DNA from: Pedobacter zeaxanthinifaciens
GTDB taxonomy: Bacteria; Bacteroidota; Bacteroidia; Sphingobacteriales; Sphingobacteriaceae
Direction: 5' to 3'
Assembly (NCBI RefSeq): GCF_003313335.1
Contig: NZ_QMHP01000005.1
Location: 186,001 to 250,000 of the forward strand
Length of the DNA: 64,000 nucleotides
This document shows, one piece after another, positions 43,908-52,825 of this stretch. The position numbers and the translations under genes were made by a program. How positions within the stretch are numbered: position 1 is the stretch's first letter; the number at the start of each line of letters is the position of its first letter. The notes below the pieces were generated by a model. The model did no database searches. It was not told the DNA's origin and saw only the letters and a program-made list of their open reading frames with translations.

Positions 43908-43997
43908 ATTAAACGCAGGACAATTATCACGATAAAAAACATATAAAGAAAAACGGCAAAGCCCTCTTGAATGCCCTTAAAAAGAAATAAATACACA

Positions 43998-45071
43998 ATG
44001 AAAAAACACATTTTAGTAATACCTGGAGATGGGATTGGACAGGAAGTAACACAATGGGGAAAACAAGCTTTAGAAAAAGTGGCGGTTAACTATGGCCATG
44101 ATTTTACTTTTGACGAAGCGCTGATGGGACATGCCGCCATTGAGGTTACTGGCAACCCACTTCCTGACGAAACTTTAGAAAAAGCAGGCCAAAGTGATGC
44201 AATATTATTTGGCGCCATCGGCCATGCCATGTACGATAATGATCCTTCTCTTAAAGTACGTCCGGAACAGGGCTTGTTAAAAATCAGGAAAGAACTTGGC
44301 CTTTATGCTAACCTGCGTCCCATCCTATTGTTCGATGAGTTGTTAGAAGCATCTAGCATCAAAGCGCATATCTTAAAAGGTACTGATATTTTGTTTTTCA
44401 GAGAGTTGACTGGTGATGTTTATTTTGGCGAAAAATCCCGTTCGGAGGATAGAAATACAGCATCTGATTTGATGATTTATCACAAATACGAAGTTGAACG
44501 CATTGCACATAAAGCTTTCCAAGCTGCACAGCAAAGAAGTAAAAAACTGTGTTCAGTAGATAAAGCTAACGTTTTAGAAAGTTCTCGTTTGTGGCGTGAA
44601 ACTGTACAAGAAATTGCAAAGCAATATCCTGACGTACAAACTTCACACATGTTTATTGATAATGCCGCAATGCAGCTCATTAAAGACCCTAAACAGTTCG
44701 ATGTGGTGCTCACCGCTAACTTATTTGGCGATATCCTAACTGATGAGGCATCACAAATTGCAGGGTCAATGGGCATGCTTGCCTCCGCCTCTGTTGGTGA
44801 TGGCGTTGGTTTCTATGAACCTATCCACGGTTCAGCACACGATATTGCTGGAAAAAACTTAGCAAACCCACTGGCTTCCATCCTATCTGCTGCACTAATG
44901 CTCGAAATTAGTTTCGGACTAAAACAAGAAGCTAAGGCACTTACTGATGCAGTAGATGAAACCTTAAAACAGGGTTGGAGAACTGGTGATATTGCCGACC
45001 AAAATACCGCTAGCGACAAAATTTTGGGAACAAAAGAAATGGGAGAAAAAGTAATTAGTTTAATAAAGTAG
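43998..45071 (+). CDS. leuB: 3-isopropylmalate dehydrogenase
   Basis: 357 residues from ATG 43998 (ATG 43971 would add an unconserved MPLKRNKYT tail). VIPGDGIGQEV at the start, RPEQGLLKIRKELGLYANLRP (substrate-binding arginines), and DILTDEASQIAGSMGML with the Mg2+-binding aspartates. It oxidises and decarboxylates 3-isopropylmalate to 2-oxoisocaproate using NAD+. Followed by leuA after 80 nt. Confidence 0.97.
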   Translation: MKKHILVIPGDGIGQEVTQWGKQALEKVAVNYGHDFTFDEALMGHAAIEVTGNPLPDETLEKAGQSDAILFGAIGHAMYDNDPSLKVRPEQGLLKIRKELGLYANLRPILLFDELLEASSIKAHILKGTDILFFRELTGDVYFGEKSRSEDRNTASDLMIYHKYEVERIAHKAFQAAQQRSKKLCSVDKANVLESSRLWRETVQEIAKQYPDVQTSHMFIDNAAMQLIKDPKQFDVVLTANLFGDILTDEASQIAGSMGMLASASVGDGVGFYEPIHGSAHDIAGKNLANPLASILSAALMLEISFGLKQEAKALTDAVDETLKQGWRTGDIADQNTASDKILGTKEMGEKVISLIK

Positions 45072-45151
45072 AAATTAAAAAATAAGCAAACCTAGAGTAA
45101 ACAATAAATAGGCATTTGCCTTTTGAATTTTTACTTTTTAATTGAAATATT

Positions 45152-46324
45152 ATGTTACACGATCCAAACAGAGTACATATTTTTGACACCACCTTGCGTG
45201 ATGGCGAGCAGGTGCCAGGGTGCCAGTTGAGCACACCTCAAAAAATTGAAATTGCAAAATCGTTGGAACTGCTAGGCGTAGATGTAATTGAAGCTGGTTT
45301 TCCTGTTTCTAGCCCCGGCGATTTCAATAGCGTGATAGAACTCTCTAAAGCGGTGAACGACCCCATCATTTGTGCTTTAACAAGAGCAAACAAAAATGAT
45401 ATCGACGTTGCTGCCGATGCCCTACGTTATGCTAAAAGGCCTCGTATACACACTGGTATAGGTGCTTCGGATATGCACATCAAAACTAAATTCAACAGCA
45501 CTAGGGAGGAAATTTTAGAACGTGCTATTGAAGCGGTAAAATATGCCAAAAAATACGTGGAGGATGTGGAATTTTATGCAGAAGATGCTGGACGTGCCGA
45601 TATTGAATATTTAGCTAAAATGATTGAGGCTGTGATTGCTGCTGGTGCTACCGTGGTAAATATTCCAGATACTAATGGCTATTGCTTGCCTGATCAATAC
45701 GGATCTAAAATTCTTTACCTAAAGGAAAACGTAAAAAACATTGATAAAGCGATCATCTCTTGCCACTGCCACAATGATTTAGGCTTGGCTACGGCCAACT
45801 CTATTGCTGGCTTACAAAATGGTGCTCGCCAAGTGGAGTGTACCGTAAATGGCATTGGTGAACGTGCTGGTAACACTTCCATGGAAGAGGTGGTAATGAT
45901 TTTAAAAACTCATAAGACCTTGGGATTAAATACCAACATCAATACGCAGGGCTTTTATGAAATCAGTCACCAGGTACGTAGCCTGATGAATATGCCTGTA
46001 CAACCAAATAAAGCTATTGTGGGAGCAAATGCTTTTGCACACAGCTCTGGTATACATCAAGATGGTTTCTTAAAAAATCGTGAAAACTACGAAATAATTA
46101 GACCTGAGGATGTTGGTTTCCCTGATGCAACTATTGTGTTGACTGCAAGAAGCGGCCGACATGCGTTAAAACATCATTTAGATAGACTTGGACATCAATT
46201 AGATAAGGAGCAATTAGCTGTGGTTTATACTGCATTTTTAGATTTAGCAGATAAAAAACAAGGGATTGAAGACAGCGATTTAAATGAATTGGTATCAGTT
46301 CATTTAGCACCGAAGTTGAGTTAG
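45152..46324 (+). CDS. leuA: 2-isopropylmalate synthase, short form without C-terminal regulatory domain
   Basis: 390 residues. [15 protein letters not shown] (8-22) and [13 protein letters not shown] carry the divalent metal ligands of the TIM barrel; [14 protein letters not shown] and [10 protein letters not shown] are conserved in LeuA. E. coli LeuA has ~520 residues, including the leucine-binding LeuA_dimer domain; that domain is missing here, and the sequence ends cleanly after the subdomain helices with no downstream remnant. Short LeuA proteins are known in Bacteroidota. It condenses acetyl-CoA with 2-oxoisovalerate, and feedback by leucine through the usual domain is not expected. Confidence 0.95.
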   Translation: MLHDPNRVHIFDTTLRDGEQVPGCQLSTPQKIEIAKSLELLGVDVIEAGFPVSSPGDFNSVIELSKAVNDPIICALTRANKNDIDVAADALRYAKRPRIHTGIGASDMHIKTKFNSTREEILERAIEAVKYAKKYVEDVEFYAEDAGRADIEYLAKMIEAVIAAGATVVNIPDTNGYCLPDQYGSKILYLKENVKNIDKAIISCHCHNDLGLATANSIAGLQNGARQVECTVNGIGERAGNTSMEEVVMILKTHKTLGLNTNINTQGFYEISHQVRSLMNMPVQPNKAIVGANAFAHSSGIHQDGFLKNRENYEIIRPEDVGFPDATIVLTARSGRHALKHHLDRLGHQLDKEQLAVVYTAFLDLADKKQGIEDSDLNELVSVHLAPKLS

Positions 46325-46341
46325 TTTTTGCTCATCGCCAT

Positions 46342-46481
46342 TTCCCGCGTAGGCGGGAATCTTAAAGCGGTGAAAAGGTAAAAACTACAATACAAGAATT
46401 TAGTCTGTCATCCAGAGGCGTAGCGAAGGATCTAGCTGTAAAGTACTGAAAAAATAGATTCCTCGTTCCTCAGAATGACAG
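46342..46481. repeat. Two repeat elements between leuA and ilvA
   Basis: TTCCCGC-GTAG-GCGGGAA (46342-46359) is a perfect 7-bp stem. CTGTCATCCAGAGG ... CCTCAGAATGACAG (46405-46481) is a diverged copy of the element at 41524-41590. Either could act as a terminator or mRNA stem; the minus-strand frames drawn over them are not genes. Confidence 0.7.
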
Positions 46482-46620
46482 CAACTAAGTTTGATAAAAA
46501 AACTTGCAACGAATAGCCCCGAAGTAAATTCCGGACAAGCAGGCCTATTGTAACCGATGAAAAGCCGGAATTGCTTTTCAAAAATAAAATTAAAGCTTCG
46601 CCAACTGGCGGATTTAGAAA

Positions 46621-47871
46621 ATGGAAACAACAACAGCATATACTTTCGACTTCGAAAAGGCTTTTGAAACGCTGCAAGGCGTAGTAAAAAGAACACCTTT
46701 GGAATTTAACGCAGGACTTTCTTTAAAGTACAATGCCAATATTTATTTGAAGCGAGAGGATTTACAAATTGTACGTTCTTATAAATTACGAGGCGCTTAC
46801 AACAAAATTAGCGGATTAACTGCCGACCAACTCCAAAATGGTGTGGTTTGCGCTAGTGCCGGTAACCATGCGCAAGGTGTGGCTTATTCGTGCAAAAAAC
46901 TTGGTATTAAAGGCGTCATTTTCATGCCAGAAATTACACCTAAACAGAAAATTACCCAAGTAAATATGTTTGGCGGCGATCATATTGAAGTGGTGCTTGT
47001 AGGCGATACTTTTGATGATTGCTTAAAGGAAGCTTTAGCCTATTGCGAAGCGAAATCAGCTACTTTTATTCCTCCATTTGATGATGAAAAGGTAATAGAA
47101 GGCCAAGCTACTGTGATGATGGAAGTTTACCAAGACTTGCCAGATTTGGATGCGATAGTAGTTCCAGTTGGTGGCGGCGGGCTAGCATCGGGTGTTACTG
47201 CTTATTTGCAAACGGTGAAGCCTAGCGTAAAAGTTTTTGGTGTTGAACCGATGGGCGCTCCATCCTTAACTGAAGCAATTAAACATGGCGGACCGGTAAC
47301 GGTAGAAAATATTGAACGATTTGTTGATGGTGCCGCAGTAAAACGCATGGGCTGGCTTACCTACAAATACTGCAGTGATTTACTTAGCTCTACTTATTTA
47401 ATTCCGGAAGGACAAATTTGCACCACCATTTTAAAGCTGTATAATGAAGATGCCATTGTGGTTGAGCCTGCCGGAGCTTTATCTGTAGCGGCATTAGAGC
47501 AGGTAAAAGATCAAATTGTTGGCAAAACCGTTGTATGCGTGGTAAGCGGTGGCAATAATGATATTGAGCGAATGCAGGAAATCAAGGAGAAATCTTTGCT
47601 TTTTGAAGGCTTAAAGCATTATTTCATTGTACGCTTTCCGCAGCGACCAGGAGCCTTAAAACTTTTCGTGAATGAAGTTTTGGGCCCTCAGGATGATATT
47701 ACCCGTTTCGAATTCATCAAAAAAACAAACCGTGAAAACGGTCCTGCATTGGTAGGTATAGAATTGATGAACAAGAATGATTATCCTAGTTTATTGCAAC
47801 GCATGAAAGACTTTAAGTTTGATGTAATTGAACTGAACCAGGACGCTACTTTGTTTGAGTATTTGGTGTAA
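46621..47871 (+). CDS. ilvA: Threonine deaminase (biosynthetic, with ACT-like domain)
   Basis: 416 residues. Lys55 in RSYKLRGAYNK binds PLP; SAGNHAQGVAYSC and GGGGLASGV are the cofactor phosphate loops. The C-terminal ~90 residues (KHYFIVRFPQRPGALKLFVN...) form one ACT-like regulatory domain for isoleucine. It makes 2-oxobutyrate for isoleucine synthesis and completes the set of Ile-pathway genes in this cluster. It closes the cluster, followed by a terminator ~155 nt downstream. Confidence 0.96.
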   Translation: METTTAYTFDFEKAFETLQGVVKRTPLEFNAGLSLKYNANIYLKREDLQIVRSYKLRGAYNKISGLTADQLQNGVVCASAGNHAQGVAYSCKKLGIKGVIFMPEITPKQKITQVNMFGGDHIEVVLVGDTFDDCLKEALAYCEAKSATFIPPFDDEKVIEGQATVMMEVYQDLPDLDAIVVPVGGGGLASGVTAYLQTVKPSVKVFGVEPMGAPSLTEAIKHGGPVTVENIERFVDGAAVKRMGWLTYKYCSDLLSSTYLIPEGQICTTILKLYNEDAIVVEPAGALSVAALEQVKDQIVGKTVVCVVSGGNNDIERMQEIKEKSLLFEGLKHYFIVRFPQRPGALKLFVNEVLGPQDDITRFEFIKKTNRENGPALVGIELMNKNDYPSLLQRMKDFKFDVIELNQDATLFEYLV

Positions 47872-47953
47872 CGTCAGCCAGCCCCTTCATAAGAGTAGAA
47901 AAAAAATGAGGTTGCAAAAACTTCTAAATTACAACACACATTGTTCAATGCTG

Positions 47954-47996
47954 CTCTCTCCTTTTAGGGAGAGATGTCCGCAGGACAGAGAGGGTA
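47954..47996. repeat. CTCTCC..AGGGAGAGATG repeat
   Basis: CTCTCTCCTTTTAGGGAGAG followed by ATGTCCGCAGGACAGAGAGGG forms overlapping small hairpins; a diverged copy is at 49930-49968. Confidence 0.6.
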
Positions 47997-48025
47997 AAGA
48001 AACCTTTCCATAATTGTAACATCTG

Positions 48026-48060
48026 AATAGGAGCCAAGAAGTTGTCTCCTATTTTGTTTT
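48026..48060 (+). terminator. Probable terminator of the ilv-leu cluster
   Basis: AATAGGAG (48026-48033) pairs with CTCCTATT (48046-48053) over a 12-nt loop and is followed by TTGTTTT. The remaining ~280 nt to the next gene is AT-rich with no recognised gene or promoter. Confidence 0.65.
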
Positions 48061-48340
48061 CAGCGCAAATAGAATATCCAAAAAAACGTCCAATTTTATT
48101 TGTTAAAGCTTCAACATTAAAAAATAATCAATCTATTTTTTTGTTACAAACCTTTAAAAAACCATGCTAAATCGCGTTAAACAAAACTCTCTTTCTTTTG
48201 TTTACGATTTTTTAGTTTAATGCTTGACCTTGACATTTTTTTGGCATGATTTTAATGTATGTTAAATAACACACAAATGAAATTGAATTGAAATATCCAA
48301 AGTGCAAACCTAGGAGTTTCTGAATCTTAAACAACAAACA

Positions 48341-48757
48341 ATGAAAAAGCTAACCTTACTCCTACTTTGCGTTGCCACACTAGGTCTGGTATCATGCAAG
48401 AAAGACACTTACATCACACAAGAATTAAAGGCGAAAACTTACAATTACGAAATTAGAACCTCAGATTGGAAAAGAAATGCCAATGGAAGTTATACTGCAA
48501 CTTGGATAAATAAAAAATTTGATAATATAACGTTAGAAGACGAAGGTGTGATGGTTTACTTTGAGCACCCAGTTACACCAAGTAGCTTTATTCAACTACC
48601 ATATACATTCAACTATAGTGCTTACAGCTACGAACTTTTCAATGGTGGAATTGCTTTTGATGTACAGGACACTAACAATTTAGCGAATAGTGTTGCACCT
48701 AATTACACCATACTAGTTAAAGTGGTGGTGGTTCCTTCGGAATACGAACCTAATTAA
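48341..48757 (+). CDS. Small lipoprotein of unknown function
   Basis: 138 residues. The signal peptide MKKLTLLLLCVATLGLVSC ends in an SPII lipobox (Cys19), followed by KKD. The remaining ~115 residues are Tyr/Asn-rich and beta-like; no domain recognised. Single gene: no same-strand neighbour after it, and a strong terminator begins 22 nt after its stop, inside the end of the convergent ABC gene. Confidence 0.75.
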   Translation: MKKLTLLLLCVATLGLVSCKKDTYITQELKAKTYNYEIRTSDWKRNANGSYTATWINKKFDNITLEDEGVMVYFEHPVTPSSFIQLPYTFNYSAYSYELFNGGIAFDVQDTNNLANSVAPNYTILVKVVVVPSEYEPN

Positions 48758-48766
48758 TTTTTAAAC

Positions 48767-49759
48767 TTAATACTCTAAAAAACGGCCAATGTTCACATAC
48801 ACTTGGTCGTTTTTTTTGTGCTCACCACTATTGAGCTGCAAGGCTCTAATGTACACTCCATTTCTTTCTAATAATAACTCGTCGTAAAAACCTTTGTAAT
48901 AAATATCGCGTACGTTAAATTTCTTTGCCGACCAGCCCGCTTTTAGCTCCACCCACTCAGGGTAAAAACAAACCTGCTCGCCACTTACTTTTAGTTCTAA
49001 AGCTTGAGCTTCTTTTTTAGAAAGCACTACTGCATTGCCCAACATTTTGGCGGTATAGGTGCTATTTGGATGATTGTAAACTTCCCGTGGTTTGCCCTGT
49101 TGCAACAACTTCCCTTCTTTTATCATCACCAAACGATCAGCCATAAACAAACCATCGGTAGCATCATGAGATACCATAATGATGGTCAATCCGGTATCTT
49201 TTGACAACTGTTTAATATCGGCTCTCAACTGGTTTTTTAAAATAGCATCTACTTGAGAAAAAGGTTCGTCTAGCAACAAAACTTTGGTATCGCTAACTAG
49301 GGCTTTTGCAATAGCTACACGTTGTTGTTCGCCACCACTTAATGCTATAATTTTTTTGTCTTTAAGTGCAGTAATTCGAAGGTGTTCCATTACCTCCATG
49401 GTTTTTTGCTGCTTTAAAGCAACATTGGTGTTTGAAAGCTGCGAAGCAATGTTGTCGTAAACCTTTGCATAAATATTGAGCGAAAAATCTTGGGTTACCA
49501 TTTTCATTTCTGCATGCCCCGGAATCAATTGTTCATCCGGACCTTTAACACGCTTGCCATTGAAAATTACTTCGCCCTCATCTACTTTTAACAAACCGTA
49601 AATACATTTAAGCAAGGTTGATTTACCACTACCACTTTCGCCAATAATAGCTACAATTTCACCTTTATTAATTTCAAAACTGATATCGGAAATTCCAGAT
49701 AATTGCTCTGCCTGATGCTGCTTTGTTAAATGCTGTATACTTAAAATTTGTTCGCTCAC
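48767..49759 (-). CDS. Orphan ABC transporter ATP-binding protein (CysA/PotA-like)
   Basis: 330 residues from GTG 49759; the longer frame would add ~42 residues translated from repeat sequence. Walker A GESGSGKS, Q-loop VTQDF, signature LSGGEQQR, Walker B VLLLDEP and H-loop SHD are all intact. The ~80-residue C-terminal extension (FYPEWVELKAGW...) looks like a TOBE/OB-type regulatory domain of importer ATPases (MalK/CysA/PotA class). No permease or binding-protein gene is adjacent. Its 3' end overlaps a plus-strand terminator. Confidence 0.85.
   Translation of the reverse strand: MSEQILSIQHLTKQHQAEQLSGISDISFEINKGEIVAIIGESGSGKSTLLKCIYGLLKVDEGEVIFNGKRVKGPDEQLIPGHAEMKMVTQDFSLNIYAKVYDNIASQLSNTNVALKQQKTMEVMEHLRITALKDKKIIALSGGEQQRVAIAKALVSDTKVLLLDEPFSQVDAILKNQLRADIKQLSKDTGLTIIMVSHDATDGLFMADRLVMIKEGKLLQQGKPREVYNHPNSTYTAKMLGNAVVLSKKEAQALELKVSGEQVCFYPEWVELKAGWSAKKFNVRDIYYKGFYDELLLERNGVYIRALQLNSGEHKKNDQVYVNIGRFLEY
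48779..48817 (+). terminator. Terminator of the lipoprotein gene, inside a minus-strand CDS
   Basis: AAAACGGCCAA (48779-48789) pairs with TTGGTCGTTTT (48803-48813) with one G-U pair, followed by TTTT. It lies within the last codons of the convergent ABC ATPase gene. Confidence 0.8.
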
Positions 49760-49774
49760 GGCATAAAGATAAAG

Positions 49775-49838
49775 AAAGTCCGGGAGTTTGGAAGTGGGAA
49801 GTTGGCAAGTCCGAGAGTCCGGAAGTCCGCAAGACCGT
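49775..49838. repeat. GTCCGGAAGTCCGCAAG degenerate repeat
   Basis: AAGTCCGGGAGTTTGGAAGT and following GTCCGAGAGTCCGGAAGTCC variants sit just upstream of the ABC ATPase GTG start. Same family as 50082-50176 in the opposite sense. Confidence 0.7.
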
Positions 49839-49929
49839 AAAATTAAATAGACCGGAAGTGTAAATTGATATAAGTTCCCTTGCAATTACTAACGCTACCT
49901 AATTCATGACAGCTAACCAAGCACAATTC

Positions 49930-50176
49930 TCTTCTTTTTGGGGAGAGATGCCGAAGGCAGAGAGGGGCAAAAAAAATCCTGCCTCTTTTACAGAAACAGG
50001 ATTAAGTTTTATTTGTGTGTGTGTAATAGTTTATTGGTTCATTGGTTCATTAGTTCATTGGTGCTACATTCAAACCTATCCAACTCTCTAACTTCCCGAC
50101 TTTCGGACCTCCCGACTTCTCTGACTTTCGGACTCTCGGACTTTCGGACTTACCGACTTCTCCGACTTTCCGACTT
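49930..50176. repeat. Compound repeat region between ABC ATPase and beta-barrel genes
   Basis: Three families follow one another: a CTCTTCTTTTTGGGGAGAGA hairpin repeat (49930-49968), TTCATTGG units (50029-50062) and GACTTTCGGACTCTCGGACT units (50082-50176) that run up to the stop codon of the barrel gene. No gene is credible in this 419-bp gap. Confidence 0.75.
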
Positions 50177-50178
50177 AT

Positions 50179-50991
50179 TTAATTCAATCCAAAAGTTAAA
50201 CCAAACGACATTGCTTTTAAGCCTTTTTGTGCTGGTGTATCAAACAAATCATTAGCTGAGTACTTAGCAAATAAGCCTAAGCCGCCGTAACCAACTCTCA
50301 CTGTACCACCGTAACGGAAAGCTGTGAAGTGATAGTCGTCGTTTACTTTAACTTTACCATATTTTTCGCTGATTTGTTTCACTTTTCCATCAAGTAAAAA
50401 TGCAACCTCTGGGCCAAATACAAACCTGAAACGTTTACCGTGGCTATTTTCTTTAGTTCTTAATTCAAAGTTCAATGGAAAATGTACATAGCTAGCCGAG
50501 AAACGGTTTTTACTAAAAGTAGCATCGGTTATTACATCATATTCCAAAGCTGGAGCATTTTTTCTGATAGTAATGTTTTGGTCTAAACGGATAAGTGTCC
50601 AATCAAAACCACCCGCCAAATAAATTTTAAAGTAGTTGTTAAATCTGTAGCCAAATTGCAAAAGATCAAATGATACGGTGCTAGTTTTCCAAGGCTTATA
50701 ATCTAAGAAATTGTTAGCAGGCGATAAAGTAAAGCTTCCGTTATCTACCAATTTGGTGAAACCAATATCTAAGCGGGTAAAGGTAATTCCACCTACAAAA
50801 CGACCTTTGTTTTGATCAACTTTTCCGGTGCTATCTTTTTTCTCACCAATGGTAATTCCAACACCATAGTTAATTTCAAACTTTTTACGTTTTACAGAAT
50901 CTTTTACATTCTCGTCTTGCGCTTTTAAGCTACCTGCTGCCATAAAAGTAAGTCCACTTACCAATACTGCTTTTAAAATTAGATGTTTCAT
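50179..50991 (-). CDS. Outer-membrane beta-barrel protein of an ECF module
   Basis: 270 residues with a signal peptide (MKHLILKAVLVSGLTFMAAG...KAQ). The mature part alternates hydrophobic/polar residues through repeated strands (FVGGITFTRLDIGFTKL, FLAGGFDWTLIRLDQ, YGGTVRVGYGGLGLFAKYS) and ends with FGLTFGLN, an outer-membrane barrel pattern. Function unknown. It follows the membrane protein and sigma factor genes on the same strand (84-nt gap) and may be their target. Confidence 0.72.
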   Translation of the reverse strand: MKHLILKAVLVSGLTFMAAGSLKAQDENVKDSVKRKKFEINYGVGITIGEKKDSTGKVDQNKGRFVGGITFTRLDIGFTKLVDNGSFTLSPANNFLDYKPWKTSTVSFDLLQFGYRFNNYFKIYLAGGFDWTLIRLDQNITIRKNAPALEYDVITDATFSKNRFSASYVHFPLNFELRTKENSHGKRFRFVFGPEVAFLLDGKVKQISEKYGKVKVNDDYHFTAFRYGGTVRVGYGGLGLFAKYSANDLFDTPAQKGLKAMSFGLTFGLN

Positions 50992-51075
50992 TTGTGTGTG
51001 TGTTTAATATTGTTGTAAGGTTGGAAGGTTACAAGGTTAAATCTCATCGATCCTGCAAAACCAAAAATCCCGTTC

Positions 51076-51846
51076 CTATTTATTATTTTTTTTATTCAAT
51101 TTCAAAAACCCAATATTCAATCCAATAATCGATGAGTTGTCATCATCATCTGTATTAAACTTAATAAGTTTCTTTTCTCTTTTATCAACTTTGTCCACCA
51201 CGTAATTCACCAAATCTCCCACGTTGCGTATTCCTTTTTTATTATCATTGTCCTCTACGGGGTCAATGTATTCCGTAGTTTCACCTTTTGTCGGAACTGC
51301 CGCTATCATTCGGTTGGTTTGTGTTTCTGTTGTTACCTTTTCTTGTTTAATCACCTCCAAAGGTTTAACCTCTCCCCTTTTGATACCGTCTTTAATAGCT
51401 AGATGATCATTCGTTTCAGATGGTTGCACGCTTGCAAAAATATTTTTTTGTTCATCGGCATTAACTGCCTCAACAGGCGCAACAGTACGTTTAACCGCTT
51501 GTACATACTTGGTAGCACTTGGCGCTGTAGTCTCATCGGCAACTACTTCATCTTGCGTAGTTACAACGGCAGTTACCGGCACAGTCGTAGTATTACTTTC
51601 ATTACTTACAGAAGCCACTGCCGCAGCATTAGGCCTTAACAAAATTTTATCATCACTTTGTGTAAACAGCATTACCGATGCTACCACCGCCACACTAGCT
51701 GCAGCCGCAACCCACATCAGCGGGAAGCCCCGTTTTTTCTTAGGTTCCAATTTATCGGCAATATTGCCCCATAAATCTGCAGATGGTTCAATTTCTGCAT
51801 CCATGAATTTATCGTGGAACAATTTATCAAAATCCTTATCCGGCAT
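51076..51846 (-). CDS. Single-pass membrane protein, possible anti-sigma-type partner
   Basis: 256 residues from MPDKDFDKLFHDKF (an ATG at 51861 would add five residues). A ~45-residue cytoplasmic N-terminus is followed by one membrane helix (PLMWVAAAASVAVVASVMLF) and a long Thr/Val/Glu-rich periplasmic part. This layout and the 11-nt overlap with the sigma gene match the proteins encoded after ECF sigma factors in Bacteroidota, several of which are anti-sigma factors; no zinc-binding or FecR domain is visible, so that role is inferred from context. Confidence 0.65.
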   Translation of the reverse strand: MPDKDFDKLFHDKFMDAEIEPSADLWGNIADKLEPKKKRGFPLMWVAAAASVAVVASVMLFTQSDDKILLRPNAAAVASVSNESNTTTVPVTAVVTTQDEVVADETTAPSATKYVQAVKRTVAPVEAVNADEQKNIFASVQPSETNDHLAIKDGIKRGEVKPLEVIKQEKVTTETQTNRMIAAVPTKGETTEYIDPVEDNDNKKGIRNVGDLVNYVVDKVDKREKKLIKFNTDDDDNSSIIGLNIGFLKLNKKNNK

Positions 51847-52405
51847 GTGTTGCATAACCAAAGCCCTCCAATTTTATAATTTCTTGTTGTAAAATAGCTC
51901 TTGCTCTCGAAAGTTGCGATTTGCTCGCTCCCTCCGTAATTCCTAACGTATCGGCAATTTCTTTGTGCGAATATCCCTCAATCACATACATGTTAAACAC
52001 CATTCGGTATCCATCCGCCAGTTTCTGTATCACTTTCATTAAATCCTGCATACCCAAGCTACTAAAATCAAAACCGCTCGATGGTTGCTCATAAGCATCC
52101 TCAATAGGCACCACATTTAGTGTGCGTAGGTTTTTTCTGTAGCTTTCAATAGCAGTATTTACCATAATGCGTCGTATCCATCCTTCAAAAGATCCCTCAC
52201 CTTTAAACTCCTTCACTTTCTGAAAAATTTTCACATAACCCATTTGCAATACATCTTCGGCTTCCATTCTGTCTTTAGCATATCTCATACACACGGCCAA
52301 CATTTTAGATGCGGTTTGCCTGTAAAGCATCTCCTGCATCTGCCTGTTGCCAGCCTTACAGCCTTCCATCAGTTCGTCTAACGTATATGTTTTTGCCACC
52401 TTCAT
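51836..52405 (-). CDS. ECF RNA polymerase sigma factor
   Basis: 189 residues from ATG 52405 (the longer frame starts within the promoter). Region 2: MRYAKDRMEAEDVLQMGYVKIFQ with EGWIRRIMVNTAIESYRK; region 4: YRMVFNMYVIEGYSHKEIADTLGITEGASKSQLSRAR, a helix-turn-helix that binds -35. It belongs to the sigma-70 ECF family common in Bacteroidota and directs transcription of a small regulon, likely including its own operon (sigma, membrane protein, beta-barrel). Confidence 0.94.
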   Translation of the reverse strand: MKVAKTYTLDELMEGCKAGNRQMQEMLYRQTASKMLAVCMRYAKDRMEAEDVLQMGYVKIFQKVKEFKGEGSFEGWIRRIMVNTAIESYRKNLRTLNVVPIEDAYEQPSSGFDFSSLGMQDLMKVIQKLADGYRMVFNMYVIEGYSHKEIADTLGITEGASKSQLSRARAILQQEIIKLEGFGYATHAG

Positions 52406-52423
52406 TTGTCTGCTTGTATTGGG

Positions 52424-52451
52424 TAGATGATCATTTCCACCCAAAGGTTGC
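52424..52451 (-). promoter_or_regulatory. ECF-type promoter of the sigma factor operon
   Basis: On the minus strand GCAACC (-35, complement of 52446-52451) and CATCTA (-10, complement of 52424-52429) are separated by 16 nt, with the AAC and CGTC-like cores usual for ECF promoters. The ATG at 52405 follows ~19 nt later. Suggests autoregulation. Confidence 0.5.
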
Positions 52452-52453
52452 AA

Positions 52454-52825
52454 GCCTTTTTATTTTTTTTGAATATTTTTTTCTAATGCTTTAAATAGGA
52501 TTCCTCGAGGGTGATGTCTGTTTGTTTTTTGAAAAGCAAAAATAGCAGTTCTTGGGGTAATTTAGTCCTGCTTTTCACTCCAATCTTTTTGTTTTCTGGC
52601 TCTGGTCATTCCCACGTTAGGAGGAATCTGTTTCTGAAATGCATAAACTAAACAAATCCTTCTCCCGAAACTTCGGGATCAGGATCACAGCTTAAAAAAA
52701 CAAAAAGGATTTTCGTTACAATCAGGTTTAGCGAACAAAAACCTGTACAAAATAGCTCAAATAAAGTTACTGCGTTTTAAAAAAGCTTTTACGTAACTTT
52801 AAGTAAATCAAAAAAACTAAAACGT
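52454..52825. other. Gene-free interval with a CCCGAA/TTCGGGA repeat
   Basis: No gene seen. TCCCGAA/TTCGGGA (52663-52678) is a palindromic repeat related to 23423-23443. TAACTTTA at 52794-52801 differs by one base from a -7 box and could promote the DoxX gene. Confidence 0.45.

Noticed and set aside
45152..46324. LeuA as a frameshifted pseudogene
   Set aside because: The protein ends cleanly with all catalytic motifs, and the downstream DNA shows no remnant of the regulatory domain in any frame; short LeuA forms are known in this phylum.
46400..46696. Two overlapping minus-strand frames before ilvA
   Set aside because: They cover dispersed repeats and the ilvA 5' end in the antisense direction; no domain features.
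48235..48260. Possible sigma-54 promoter (TTTGGCATGATTTT)
   Set aside because: The GG of the -24 box is present but there is no GC at the -12 position.
49906..50091. 61-residue plus-strand frame between the ABC and barrel genes
   Set aside because: It consists of translated repeat families and has no codon or signal support.
51403..51892. Plus-strand frames opposite the anti-sigma-like gene
   Set aside because: Antisense shadows of a gene with clear signal, membrane helix and operon context.
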